Shown: positions 14,828 to 23,704 of the stretch, in pieces | How positions within the stretch are numbered: the first letter of the stretch is position 1 | Layout: each line of letters begins with the position of its first letter | Assembly (NCBI GenBank): GCA_011174825.1 | Contig: DUEZ01000059.1 | Coordinates: 1 to 39,885, forward strand | Length of the DNA stretch: 39,885 nucleotides | From: Anaerolineae bacterium | Lineage (GTDB): Bacteria; Chloroflexota; Anaerolineae; Anaerolineales; E44-bin32 | Reading direction: 5' to 3' | Position numbers and translations under genes: made by a program | The notes under the pieces: model-generated | What the model was told of the DNA's origin: nothing | What the model saw: only the letters and a program-made list of their open reading frames with translations | The model's database searches: none

Positions 14828-15883
14828 CTAGGGTAATTCGCGGAAGCTCAACTCAGCGATCACCGGGCGATGATCCGACCCGCCATAGTCCCCTGTTGTC
14901 GCACTCAGTGCCACCAAATCCGCAGAGTAAAACACATAATCGATGCGCCACATTGGGAGTCCAATGCTTGGGAAGCGACTGAAAGTAAAGCCCATTCCCC
15001 ATCCGCTCTCTCGGTGCGCGTCTTTTAGACGAGATGTCAGAGGTGCATACATGATCTGTTGATCCGTCAGGTTGAAATCACCAATGACAACCAGCGGATC
15101 CTCTAATCGGTCTATTCGGGTAAGCAAATCGCGAACGTCGGCATCGCGTACTTGATTGAGAAACCCCGTTGGGATACCCAAAGGCAAACCAAACGGATGG
15201 AATCCCTCCAGTGGTGGTGAGCGAGGATGGGCATTAAGTAGGTTCACCCGGTGTCCGTCAATCTCGAGCACCATTTGTTGGACCCAGGATCCCGTGCCAT
15301 CGTCCAATTGGTAGAACTCATAGTTTAGGATCGGAAAACGGCTTAGGATGCCATAGGAGTTCTCCAATTTATGGTAGGGATAACGCTCGGCCAGTCGCTC
15401 TTCAACCGCAGCACCCATTGACGGCAAGATCTCATGCAACCCGACAATGTCGGGGTCGTGCTGCTCGATGGCGGTCGCCACCCTGTCCGCTTGTTTATTC
15501 GTCCAGAGAACGTTATAGGTCATCACGCTAAAGGTTGGGCCAGTAGAATACACCGACGTACGAGGTAGGTAGAGACGGCCATAGGTTAACAAGAAGAGCG
15601 TTGTGGGTATGGCAACGAGGATCAACAACAGACGGGTGCGTCGCAGGAAAAGAATCCCCGGCAATAAAATGATGAACGGAAGGTACAACCAGGGCAAAAT
15701 GTAGCTGAGCGCATCAATAAACCATAGCTCGCCTCCACCCAGCTCTCGCAAGCTGTAGTACACGACGAGCAGCCCTGTTTGGAGTGGCGTAAGGAGATTG
15801 AGGCCAGCGAATATGAGTCGCTTAAAGAAATCCACAAGCGACACAGTGATGCCCCTGACCTTCATCCGATCCTCACTCTCCAT
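14828..15883 (-). CDS. Membrane-anchored endonuclease/exonuclease/phosphatase family protein
   Basis: 351 residues. Residues about 20-105 form three hydrophobic segments; the remainder is an EEP domain facing outside. Catalytic landmarks: MTYNVLW (N124), DIVGLHEI (E151), LLNAHPRSP, VVIGDFNLTD, RIDYVFYS and the final GSDHRPV. EEP proteins cleave phosphodiesters in nucleic acids, phospholipids or inositol phosphates. The membrane anchor suggests an envelope substrate, but this cannot be decided. The ATG at 15883 has a GGAG 10 nt upstream; an ATG at 15865 is an alternative. It lies 18 bp downstream of a ribbon-helix-helix gene, so the two are probably cotranscribed. Confidence 0.85.
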   Translation of the reverse strand: MESEDRMKVRGITVSLVDFFKRLIFAGLNLLTPLQTGLLVVYYSLRELGGGELWFIDALSYILPWLYLPFIILLPGILFLRRTRLLLILVAIPTTLFLLTYGRLYLPRTSVYSTGPTFSVMTYNVLWTNKQADRVATAIEQHDPDIVGLHEILPSMGAAVEERLAERYPYHKLENSYGILSRFPILNYEFYQLDDGTGSWVQQMVLEIDGHRVNLLNAHPRSPPLEGFHPFGLPLGIPTGFLNQVRDADVRDLLTRIDRLEDPLVVIGDFNLTDQQIMYAPLTSRLKDAHRESGWGMGFTFSRFPSIGLPMWRIDYVFYSADLVALSATTGDYGGSDHRPVIAELSFRELP

Positions 15884-15901
15884 CGTGCAGCTCCAAAGGG
15901 C

Positions 15902-16105
15902 TCACCACGCTTTCCATGATTCGCCAGCGGCCTTCCTCTCGGCCTCCCTCGTGTACTTGATGATCAATGATCGCACGACCTCCGACATCGTGCGACCTCC
16001 AATGCTTTCAGCGAAGCGTTGATGCTCTTCTCTCGTCAGCCTCACCCTCAGCACGTGATCTCGGCGCTCTTCCGATCGCTTTGGTGGTCGACCTCTCTTC
16101 ACCAT
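15902..16105 (-). CDS. Ribbon-helix-helix (CopG/MetJ-type) DNA-binding protein
   Basis: 67 residues from the ATG at 16105 (AAGGGG 5 nt upstream; a GTG at 16111 lies too close to it). Basic N-terminus KRGRPPKRSEERRDH, then the ribbon strand VLRVRLTREEHQRFAE, and the two helices with the GGRTMSEVVRSLIIKY turn. This is the usual size and layout of an RHH dimer. Two TGTGRCCACA palindromes lie just upstream, so autoregulation is likely. Antitoxins often have this fold; the adjacent gene is not a known toxin family, so an antitoxin role is not supported. Confidence 0.8.
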   Translation of the reverse strand: MVKRGRPPKRSEERRDHVLRVRLTREEHQRFAESIGGRTMSEVVRSLIIKYTREAERKAAGESWKAW

Positions 16106-16125
16106 CTCCACCCCTTATTATATTT

Positions 16126-16167
16126 TGTGACCACAGTAAATTGATATAAGTTATTATTGTGGCCACA
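16126..16167 (-). promoter_or_regulatory. Twin palindromic operators upstream of the RHH gene
   Basis: TGTGACCACA (16126-16135) and TGTGGCCACA (16158-16167) are two copies of one 10-bp palindrome, centre to centre 32 bp, about three DNA turns. A TATAAT (16122-16117, minus strand) lies next to the nearer copy. Two same-face sites upstream of an RHH gene fit cooperative autorepression. Confidence 0.6.
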
Positions 16168-16199
16168 TTTATTATGAATGACTTTGTCTTTCCCTGCAA

Positions 16200-16688
16200 G
16201 AGAGCTTAAGAGTCGACGAATACCTCAAATATCTTCCGGTTTGCCTCTAAAAATGCGGATGCGGGCCACTCTCCTCTAGCCGGGGTATCTCCACTGCAAC
16301 GAACGGTGCGTCAGGGGGGAGATTATATCGCCTCCCAGGTTACGGATCATCGACCAAATGTCGGCGCTGGCATCGGTGCTTGATCGGTCGTCCATCCTGC
16401 TTGCGAAGGATCGCGGCCCGCAACACCCCCACGGCACGCAAAATAAGCACCAAACCTGGAGTGTTCCGGTGTGTACTGTCACAACTGACCTGTAACCAGA
16501 GGGATGATGTGAACGAGGAAATCGACAAACTATGCAGCGTGCGGGTTTTTCCCGCATCCATGATTTCCTCACCTTCCCCAATAGATTATCGCTGCTTTCA
16601 GCAGACTCAATCACGAATGAGTATAATCTAAATCGATTCCATTGCCTGAACTAGGGCACCTTAAATCAAACTGAATAAGGATAACACT
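16200..16688. other. Intergenic stretch with no recognised gene
   Basis: Open frames on both strands (the longest is 112 codons on the minus strand, 16276-16614) show no family resemblance or ribosome binding site. A TATAAT at 16622-16627 could be a -10 box for the downstream exporter gene, but no -35 box fits. Confidence 0.4.
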
Positions 16689-19600
16689 GTGTTACCTCAA
16701 CCTCGTTTCAAGCTGGTTATGGATCAAGGACCCACCCCAGGTCACGAATTTGAACTCACGCAAGACAGCATCATCATGGGGCGTGAGATGGATAAGGACG
16801 TGGACTACGTTATCTCTTCCCCGACGGTCTCGCGGCGTCATGCGTGCATCACCCGCAAAGGACAACAATATTTCCTCGTGGATTTAGGGAGCAGTAATGG
16901 GACCTTTCTCAATGGGGAACGCCTGGGTGGCGAGCCAAGACCGCTCAAATCCGATGACCGAATCCAGCTCGGTGGTACGGTAACCCTGATACTCAGAAGC
17001 GTCGGCGCGGCCGACCCTACACGCGTGGCCAAGCGTGACGAAACGCCTCTCGCTGCAACGATGTTGGGGGATCTCGAGGACTACATACCGCCGACAACGC
17101 CGCCCCAATTCATCGTCATCGTCGCCGGCGAACCCCCAAACACCTATAACCTAACGCGTGAAGCATTCACCATCGGGCGTGCCGACGACAACGACATCGT
17201 CATCAGCGCGAAGACTGTCTCACGTCATCATGCCCGATTGGAGATCGCTCCTGGTGGCTATCAATTTGTGACCTTACCTGAAGCGAGCAATCCGGTGTTG
17301 TTCGAAGGGCGGCCACTGAGCGAACCACGCCTGCTGCGTCACAACGATATCCTCCGTATCGGGAGCCTCGACGCCGGCTTGATGGTCACCATGGTCTATC
17401 ACTCACCAAGCGAGGCTGCCGTCGAGGAAGAAGCCCTGACGATCAAGTTTGGTGAGAAGAACCTGCTTCAAATTGGACGTGATCCCGGCAACGACGTCGT
17501 ACTGGACGCCCCGAACATTTCTCGCTTCCATGCTCAAGTGGAGCTCATTGGGCAACGCTACCGGATCAGCGACCTGCGCAGCTCGAATGGCACCTTCGTC
17601 AACGATCAGCGAGTCGAAGGGGATGTCTGGCTCAATCCCGAGGACACCATCCGCATCGGTCCCTACCGCTTTGTGATGGGTGAGGACGCGCTGGCACAAT
17701 ACGACGAGAGCAGTGGTCTACGGGCAGACATGTATAACCTCAACAAATGGGTGCACAAGGACCTGAACATCCTGCAGAACATCTCGGCGACCTTCAAACC
17801 TCGCGAGCTCATCGTGATCGTCGGCCAGAGTGGTGGTGGGAAAACCACACTATTGGACGCGATCGCAGGCTATCGCCCCGCGACCCATGGTAGGGTGTTT
17901 GTGAATGACATCGATATCTACCGCAACTTCGATGCCATTCGACAGAACATCGGTTACGTGCCCCAAGAAAACATCATCCACATGGAATTGACCGTCTACC
18001 AGGCGTTGGATTACGCGGCTCGACTGCGTATGCCACCTGATACAACCAACGAGGAGCGACACCAACGGATCATGGAGGTGCTGGACGATCTCGACATAGC
18101 CCACAGGAAAGACACACAGGTCAGCAGCCTGAGCGGTGGCCAACAAAAGCGGGTCTCGATCGGTGTCGAGCTTCTCACCAGCCCCGGTCTCTTCTTCCTC
18201 GATGAGGCCACCTCCGGTTTGGATCCTGGAACCGAAACCGCGCTCATGCAGTTGCTACGACGCCTCGCCGACCAGGGGCGGACGATCGTGCTCGTGACCC
18301 ACGCCACCAAGAATGTCATGCTCGCCGATCGGGTTCTCTTCATGGCTCGGGGTGGCTATCTTGCATGGTTCGGCCCGCCCGATGAAGCCCTCGAATACTT
18401 CGACCAACATCGCTCCGAGAACGAGCGTCGCACGAGCGACATGGAATTCGACAAGATTTACGCGATCCTCGAGACACCCCAGCACGGTTCCCCAGAAGAC
18501 TGGTCCAATCGCTACCAAACACACCCAGCTTATCAACGCTACATCCTCGAACCCCTAGAAATGAAGAGGCAGGAGTTGGAGGCGGCTCAGGTACCTTCGC
18601 CGGAGGAGATCGCCCCGATCCGGGCACCCAAGGTTCGACGCCAAGTTTCTTCGCTGCGTCAATTCCTGATTCTCTCCTCCCGCAACATCAAAATCCTGAC
18701 CAGGGATCGCGTCAGCTTGATCTTGATGTTGGGAGCCGCCCCCCTTGTGGCTCTCTTAGATGTACTCATTGCATTTATGGTGGGAAGCAACCCATTCGAT
18801 TTCGTAGAGGGCAGTTTCGAAGACATCATGATGGGTTTTTTCCTGATCGTCATCTTCGCTGTCTTCGTGGGCGCCCTCTCCCAAATGAGAGAGATCGTCA
18901 AGGAGAACCAGATCTATAAACGGGAGCGTCTGGTCAACCTTAAGATCGCACCTTATGTCTTCTCGAAGGTGTGGATCGCGGTTTTGCTCGCTCTTTACCA
19001 CGCCGCGGCTTACACCATCATTCACAACTTGGCCTACGATATGCCGGGAGGGGCCCAGGAATTCATATTGATGTACGTCAGCATGCTGCTGGCCGCGATG
19101 GCCGGTATGATGCTCGGCTTGTTCACCTCAGCCATATCTCCGAACGCAAACACCGCCCCAATGATTGTCATCGTCCTGTTGATGCCACAGATTGTGTTAA
19201 GCGGCTCTCTGGTGCCACTGCCAGGCCCCGTCAGCGCACCAGCGTCCACCCGATGGGCTTTCGAGGGGCTTATGAGCATCAGTGGAGTGGGTTCCGACAT
19301 CGCCAGCGATCTCTGCTGGGAGTTACCCGAGGAGCTTCGCGAGGTGATGAGCATTGAGGATAAGACCGCTCAGTGTAAGTGTATGGGACTCAATGTCTTG
19401 AGAGAGGAGATCTGTAGCTTCCCCGGCGCGGGTGAATTCTATGACCCTGCTATCGAAGAGCCTGCACCGATAGAACCCCCCCCACTGCGGGACAAACCTC
19501 CTGAACCGGAGATTCCTCCGGCTCCCGAAAAGCCGGAGGATGAATCCGACTCTGTCGCCATGGCGGAATACTTCGAAGCCATGGAGCTCTATCAGGAGGA

Positions 19601-19913
19601 GCTCACCGCCATCCAAGATGGGTACAGAGCCGAGATGGAAGTCTACGAGGCCGAAGCTGAGGTTTATCAAGCGGAAATGGAAGCCTATCTCGAGGAAAAC
19701 CTCGAATGGGAAATCGCTCGCGAGGCCGCTGTCAATCCAGCCGAGGGCCTCATCGGCACCATCTATGAGGATTATGGATGGACCTTCGTGGACAAGAACG
19801 ACTCGCAGGCGTTCTGGTCAAAGATCCTTACCACATGGATCGCGCAGGGGGTGATCATCGCTGTCCTGCTCCTGGGTGTCCTGCTTATGGTGAAACGCAA
19901 AGATGCCGTCTGA
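16689..19913 (+). CDS. ABCG-like exporter fused to three N-terminal FHA domains
   Basis: 1074 residues, GTG start with AAGGA upstream. Three FHA (phosphothreonine-binding) domains: FHA1 with GR31-32, SRRH 48-51, SSNG 68-71; FHA2 with GR 163-164 and SRHH 178-181 but a degraded SSNG loop (ASNP); FHA3 with GR 263-264, SRFH 278-281, SSNG 298-301. Then an ATPase domain: Walker A GQSGGGKTT (379-387), LSGGQQKR (481-488), LFFLDEATSGLDPG (501-514). The membrane part starts near 675 with five helices. Before the last helix is an outer loop (about 865-1045) with four cysteines, a Pro-rich run and a Glu/Tyr-rich coiled coil (955-1010). FHA domains suggest gating by a Ser/Thr kinase. The transported substance is unknown. 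It overlaps the following lipoprotein gene by 11 bp. Confidence 0.92.
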   Translation: MLPQPRFKLVMDQGPTPGHEFELTQDSIIMGREMDKDVDYVISSPTVSRRHACITRKGQQYFLVDLGSSNGTFLNGERLGGEPRPLKSDDRIQLGGTVTLILRSVGAADPTRVAKRDETPLAATMLGDLEDYIPPTTPPQFIVIVAGEPPNTYNLTREAFTIGRADDNDIVISAKTVSRHHARLEIAPGGYQFVTLPEASNPVLFEGRPLSEPRLLRHNDILRIGSLDAGLMVTMVYHSPSEAAVEEEALTIKFGEKNLLQIGRDPGNDVVLDAPNISRFHAQVELIGQRYRISDLRSSNGTFVNDQRVEGDVWLNPEDTIRIGPYRFVMGEDALAQYDESSGLRADMYNLNKWVHKDLNILQNISATFKPRELIVIVGQSGGGKTTLLDAIAGYRPATHGRVFVNDIDIYRNFDAIRQNIGYVPQENIIHMELTVYQALDYAARLRMPPDTTNEERHQRIMEVLDDLDIAHRKDTQVSSLSGGQQKRVSIGVELLTSPGLFFLDEATSGLDPGTETALMQLLRRLADQGRTIVLVTHATKNVMLADRVLFMARGGYLAWFGPPDEALEYFDQHRSENERRTSDMEFDKIYAILETPQHGSPEDWSNRYQTHPAYQRYILEPLEMKRQELEAAQVPSPEEIAPIRAPKVRRQVSSLRQFLILSSRNIKILTRDRVSLILMLGAAPLVALLDVLIAFMVGSNPFDFVEGSFEDIMMGFFLIVIFAVFVGALSQMREIVKENQIYKRERLVNLKIAPYVFSKVWIAVLLALYHAAAYTIIHNLAYDMPGGAQEFILMYVSMLLAAMAGMMLGLFTSAISPNANTAPMIVIVLLMPQIVLSGSLVPLPGPVSAPASTRWAFEGLMSISGVGSDIASDLCWELPEELREVMSIEDKTAQCKCMGLNVLREEICSFPGAGEFYDPAIEEPAPIEPPPLRDKPPEPEIPPAPEKPEDESDSVAMAEYFEAMELYQEELTAIQDGYRAEMEVYEAEAEVYQAEMEAYLEENLEWEIAREAAVNPAEGLIGTIYEDYGWTFVDKNDSQAFWSKILTTWIAQGVIIAVLLLGVLLMVKRKDAV

Positions 19914-20931
19914 TTCGAGATCTCACTTAAAACTACTCTTGGCACTCCTCGCCTTTGCCAGTTTACTCTACGCTTGCGGCAATCCATCGGAAGAGAGCCG
20001 TTCGGCAACCCTCGATGCTCTGGCTCGTTCGATCGCCTCCACGGCGACGGCCGCGGTCGGGGGTGATGTCGATCCTGCAGAAAAGCTCAAAACCGTCGAA
20101 GCCGAAGCGACCACCCAAGCCCGGTCAGTGAGCGCCACGCAAGCTGCATTGTCTGAGTTGAGCGCAGAGCAACAAGCAGCCACCACCACAGCCTTCGCCC
20201 CCTATGCGGCTGAATTGTCCAAGTACGATGTTGACCCTTCAAGAGGAAGGCCAGGGTGGATTCACCCCCCGGTAACTTTGGATATCGAAGGTTATCAACA
20301 ATTCGATTCCAAGAACCAATTTATCTTCACCATCGTAGGTGATTTTGCCCTTTCCGCTGACATCACCTGGAACACCCAATACGGGACATCGGGTTGCGGC
20401 TTCGTCCTCAGATCCGATGGACACGAGGAAAAACCGAGCCAATACATGCTGATGATCACACGAGGCGGTCTGGGTCACGTGATTTTCGCCCCCATCGTCG
20501 AGGGGGACATTGTAGGTGGCTATGATTTCTACGCCAAAGGAAAAGATCCGAATTTCGATTGGCGCAACGACACCACCAACCGCCTCACTGTGGTAGGACG
20601 TGGCACCATGTTCACCATCTACACCAACGACATATTGATCGGTGAGATCGACACCTCAGAACCGCCTCCCGATCCGGTCTTTCCACCTCCACCGGAGAGG
20701 CCGTCATCAGATGATGAGGAAGCGATGGAGAGATACCAGCAAGAGTTGGAGGAGTATGAGCGGGAGGTGGAGCAGGTAAGGGCCAACTTACAAGCTCGTC
20801 GCAACGAGATGAAGGAGAAGGATACCGTCTTCGAGCGTGGGTTTGTCGCCATGGTTGCGGTCAGCGAGTCAGGTCATACGGTCTGCCGCTTCGACAACGC
20901 TTGGTTGTGGCTGATGGAGGACGAGGGATAA
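19903..20931 (+). CDS. Lipoprotein partner of the FHA-ABC exporter
   Basis: 342 residues; the ATG lies 11 bp before the exporter's stop, so the two are translationally coupled. Signal peptide with lipobox LLYAC and lipidated C25. Residues 30-110 are an Ala/Thr/Glu-rich helical stalk. Residues 115-250 look like a beta-sandwich of the concanavalin/LamG or DUF1080 type (FIFTIVGDFALSADITWN, GCGFVLRSDG, NRLTVVGRGTMFTIYTND, ILIGEID). A Pro-rich run (253-268) and an acidic coiled coil (270-305) interrupt the fold before its last strand (FVAMVAVSESG, CRFDNAWLW). The Pro/Glu coiled-coil module resembles the one in the exporter's outer loop. It probably binds or guides the exported substance, by inference from coupling. 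Confidence 0.8.
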   Translation: MPSDSRSHLKLLLALLAFASLLYACGNPSEESRSATLDALARSIASTATAAVGGDVDPAEKLKTVEAEATTQARSVSATQAALSELSAEQQAATTTAFAPYAAELSKYDVDPSRGRPGWIHPPVTLDIEGYQQFDSKNQFIFTIVGDFALSADITWNTQYGTSGCGFVLRSDGHEEKPSQYMLMITRGGLGHVIFAPIVEGDIVGGYDFYAKGKDPNFDWRNDTTNRLTVVGRGTMFTIYTNDILIGEIDTSEPPPDPVFPPPPERPSSDDEEAMERYQQELEEYEREVEQVRANLQARRNEMKEKDTVFERGFVAMVAVSESGHTVCRFDNAWLWLMEDEG

Positions 20932-20959
20932 AAGCATTCTTGCGATCCCCACAGATCTT

Positions 20960-20984
20960 ACAGGGGCACGGACCGTGCCCCTGT
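20960..20984. repeat. Palindrome family A (copy after the exporter operon)
   Basis: Perfect 12-bp arms ACAGGGGCACGG and CCGTGCCCCTGT around one base, 28 bp after the lipoprotein stop. No T-tract follows. It could still end or protect the transcript. Confidence 0.75.
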
Positions 20985-21089
20985 GCAGTTAAAAACAACA
21001 CAACCCATACCATGTTTCTTGTCTACCCTTTCATCCTATGAGGGACCATCACAGCACCCAAATGCTGACGGGTTGATATTACAAACTAG

Positions 21090-21118
21090 TTGAAAATATA
21101 AACTTAATTTGATATACT
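21090..21118 (+). promoter_or_regulatory. Promoter of the ABC-2 exporter operon
   Basis: TTGAAA (21090-21095), a 17-nt spacer, TATACT (21113-21118): close to sigma-70 consensus, in an AT-rich patch. The predicted start (about 21125) leaves a leader of roughly 115 nt before the ATG at 21241. Confidence 0.65.
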
Positions 21119-21240
21119 GTGTCTCACTCGAGAAAGGTAATGGTCCAAATGAGGAGTTAGGTAGGCTAATATCGTGTTGAAAAATGCGCAATGTCCTCAA
21201 TAGGCACCAGAGATTGCAGAGTGAAAAGGCTAGGATAAAC

Positions 21241-21999
21241 ATGATTCAAACGGTGAATCTAACACGACACTACGGCACGCTTGCGGCCGTGCAGGATTTG
21301 AATGTTGAGGTCGAAGAAGGTGAATTGTTTGGTTTTCTGGGACCCAATGGCGCAGGCAAGACGACCACCATCCGCATGATCGTCGGGCTGCTTCGCCCTA
21401 CAGCGGGTACGGCGAGGGTGGCCGGGCATGATGTACAGCAGGAGCCGTTGGCCGTCAAACGCTCGGTGGGTTATCTGGCTCAGACGCCCCTTCTTTACGA
21501 AAAGTTAACCGGTCGGGAATTTCTACGTTTTATCGGTGGTCTTTATAGCCTCAGCGATGATGTGATCGAAGCTCGGACAGAACAGCTACTCGCATTAATG
21601 GATCTGTCGGATAGGGCGGATCACCTCATCGAGAGCTACTCCGGTGGTATGTGCCATAAGATCGGATTATGCGGCGCTTTACTTCACGAGCCACCCGTCC
21701 TGCTGCTGGATGAACCCCTGACGGGAATGGACCCATACGGTGCTCGACGTATCAAAGACTTACTGCGTGAAATGTGCCGACAGGGGAAAACGGTGTTCCT
21801 ATCGACACATGTTCTGGAGGTCGCAGAACGGGTATGTGACCGGGTTGCCATTCTGGATCAGGGACAGTTGATCGCGGTGGGCACGATGGAAACCTTGCGT
21901 GCTCAAGCTCAATCCACTGCAGAAACCACATTGGAGGATCTCTTCTTGACACTAACTGGGGGCGGAACAACAGCCGAAATGGTCAGCATGTTAGGGTAG
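21241..21999 (+). CDS. ABC-2 type transporter ATPase
   Basis: 252 residues from the ATG at 21241 (TAGGATA upstream); an in-frame ATG 57 bp earlier only adds a polar tail not found in the family. Walker A GPNGAGKTT, Q-loop region LAQTPLLYEKLTG, signature YSGGMCHKIGL (Cys where Arg or Lys is usual), Walker B LLLDEPLTGMDPYG, H-loop FLSTHVLEVAER. The EFLRFIGGLY segment is typical of CcmA/NatA-like exporter ATPases. Energises the permease encoded 14 bp downstream. Substrate unknown. Confidence 0.92.
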   Translation: MIQTVNLTRHYGTLAAVQDLNVEVEEGELFGFLGPNGAGKTTTIRMIVGLLRPTAGTARVAGHDVQQEPLAVKRSVGYLAQTPLLYEKLTGREFLRFIGGLYSLSDDVIEARTEQLLALMDLSDRADHLIESYSGGMCHKIGLCGALLHEPPVLLLDEPLTGMDPYGARRIKDLLREMCRQGKTVFLSTHVLEVAERVCDRVAILDQGQLIAVGTMETLRAQAQSTAETTLEDLFLTLTGGGTTAEMVSMLG

Positions 22000-22013
22000 A
22001 AGAAGAGGAGAGC

Positions 22014-23642
22014 ATGGTCTTAAAAATCTTTCGTCCCCAATATTGGATGCTCGATCGTAAGGTGCGTAATACGAACCGATTGGTTGTGATCGCACTGATT
22101 CTGGTCCTGATGTTTGGTGGACAATGGCTCTACGGCAACCTGATTCGTGACAACTTGACCCTGCTACATTCCGACCAGGCGGTGACGGCTATCGCCTTGT
22201 ATTTGCCTCTCGGTCTCTTTTTCTTCGTGTTGTTTGCCATACTGGGAATTGGCGATGTGATGCACCAGCTTTACCTGGCCTCAGATCTGGAACTGCTGAT
22301 GATCGCACCGATTCGCTATCGAACCATCTTTATGGTCAAGTTGCTGCAGTGTAGTCGAGCGACTCTCATACCTGCACTTGGCCTCGGCACATTCCTGTTT
22401 GCATTGGGGTGGGCATGGAATGCCTCGCTGAGCTATTACTTACTCAGTGTGTTGCTGATCCTGGCAACGATGACACTGGCAACAGCAATGATCATGATTT
22501 TTGTTATCCTGCTGGCGCGGTTGCTCCCGGCCCAGAAGATACGGTCGTGGATGCCCATATTGGTTGTTCTAACAACATTCCTGCTTATGCTAGGTCAGCA
22601 ACCGGCCACAGAGTGGCTTCTTGGTCAGACGGACTTGATCACGCTTCTTACGGAGGGCTTGCTCAATCCCGTACAGTTAGGTCGGATTGCATTAGGATTC
22701 GGAGCGCTGGCGTTGTTGACAAGCGTGGCGGCATCTCAAATCTTTAACCTCGCTTTTCACGAAGGATGGGATCGGTTGCGTGAGGTTCCGACTCGGCAGG
22801 CCCCTGTTTCCCTGGTCACGCGTCGCTCGTGGGGAACATATCAATTGGTACGGACACTGCCGACACCTCTACGCCACTTTTTGGTCAAGGAATGGCTGGA
22901 ATTAAAGCGCAATCCTCGAGGTCTCATCAACCTAGCACAACCCCTAATATTGGTTGTTGCGCTGGTCCTTCTACCAGCAATCCGTAGTGGGACAGGGCGC
23001 GACACCTTACAGCCGCTCCTTTTCGGGTTCATGATGATGATGCTTGCACTATTCATAGGCATCTTGCCTATCGGCACATCTCTAATGGCCGTCGCGCAAG
23101 AGGGACGCAGGATGGCATTGCTTCGGGTTGCGCCGATCTCGATGTCAGATGTGATCAAGGGTAAATTATGGGCCACTTGGGCTCCCATGGCGTTGTCCTG
23201 GACTGTCGTCCTGATTATTGCCGGCATGTGGCTTCAATTCCCATTGTGGCAGATTGGCAGCCTGGCGGGAATGACGATCCTGGGACTGGCTGGCGCATCA
23301 GTAATGACCGTGGCTGTTGGCGGGCTGAGTGTTGATTTCACGCCTGAAGAGCTAAACCAGCGTATGTCCTTAGGGGTAAGCTACCTGCTGATGGGGATAA
23401 ATTCGGTCTATATGTTGTTGACTATCGCCGTTTTCGTGTGGCTCGTGATACGACTGTTTTCTGACAGTCTTGTCGTGGTAGCAATCCAGGCACTGGCTGG
23501 ATTTGGCGCTGTCGGGTGGCTTTTCTCAGACAGCTTGTGGGGTCCAATCGCCCTGTTGATCGGGCAGGTGGCATTTTGGATCGGGGTAAAAATCTTGTGG
23601 GGTGCTGCCGTTCGTCGCTTGGAAACGTGGGAGGGTATTTAA
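22014..23642 (+). CDS. ABC-2 type exporter permease
   Basis: 542 residues with about twelve hydrophobic segments in two halves; GAGGAGAG precedes the ATG. The segment DLELLMIAPIRYRTIFMVKLLQ in the first half and its echo MALLRVAPISMSDVIKGKLWATW in the second are the cytoplasmic ATPase-contact loops seen in large ABC-2 permeases. The two halves suggest internal duplication. Adjacent to, and probably complexed with, the upstream ATPase. Confidence 0.85.
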   Translation: MVLKIFRPQYWMLDRKVRNTNRLVVIALILVLMFGGQWLYGNLIRDNLTLLHSDQAVTAIALYLPLGLFFFVLFAILGIGDVMHQLYLASDLELLMIAPIRYRTIFMVKLLQCSRATLIPALGLGTFLFALGWAWNASLSYYLLSVLLILATMTLATAMIMIFVILLARLLPAQKIRSWMPILVVLTTFLLMLGQQPATEWLLGQTDLITLLTEGLLNPVQLGRIALGFGALALLTSVAASQIFNLAFHEGWDRLREVPTRQAPVSLVTRRSWGTYQLVRTLPTPLRHFLVKEWLELKRNPRGLINLAQPLILVVALVLLPAIRSGTGRDTLQPLLFGFMMMMLALFIGILPIGTSLMAVAQEGRRMALLRVAPISMSDVIKGKLWATWAPMALSWTVVLIIAGMWLQFPLWQIGSLAGMTILGLAGASVMTVAVGGLSVDFTPEELNQRMSLGVSYLLMGINSVYMLLTIAVFVWLVIRLFSDSLVVVAIQALAGFGAVGWLFSDSLWGPIALLIGQVAFWIGVKILWGAAVRRLETWEGI

Positions 23643-23704
23643 AGCTTTGAGAGATATCGGTAAAGCTCGGCTTAACCGGGGGGGCGGAATTTCTGCGAGT
23701 ATTA

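Noticed and set aside
15902..16105. Toxin-antitoxin pair made of the RHH protein and its neighbour
   Set aside because: The downstream protein is a 351-residue membrane EEP-domain protein, not a known toxin type.
16276..16614. 112-codon open frame on the minus strand
   Set aside because: No ribosome binding site, Cys/Trp-rich composition as in shadow frames, no recognisable domain.
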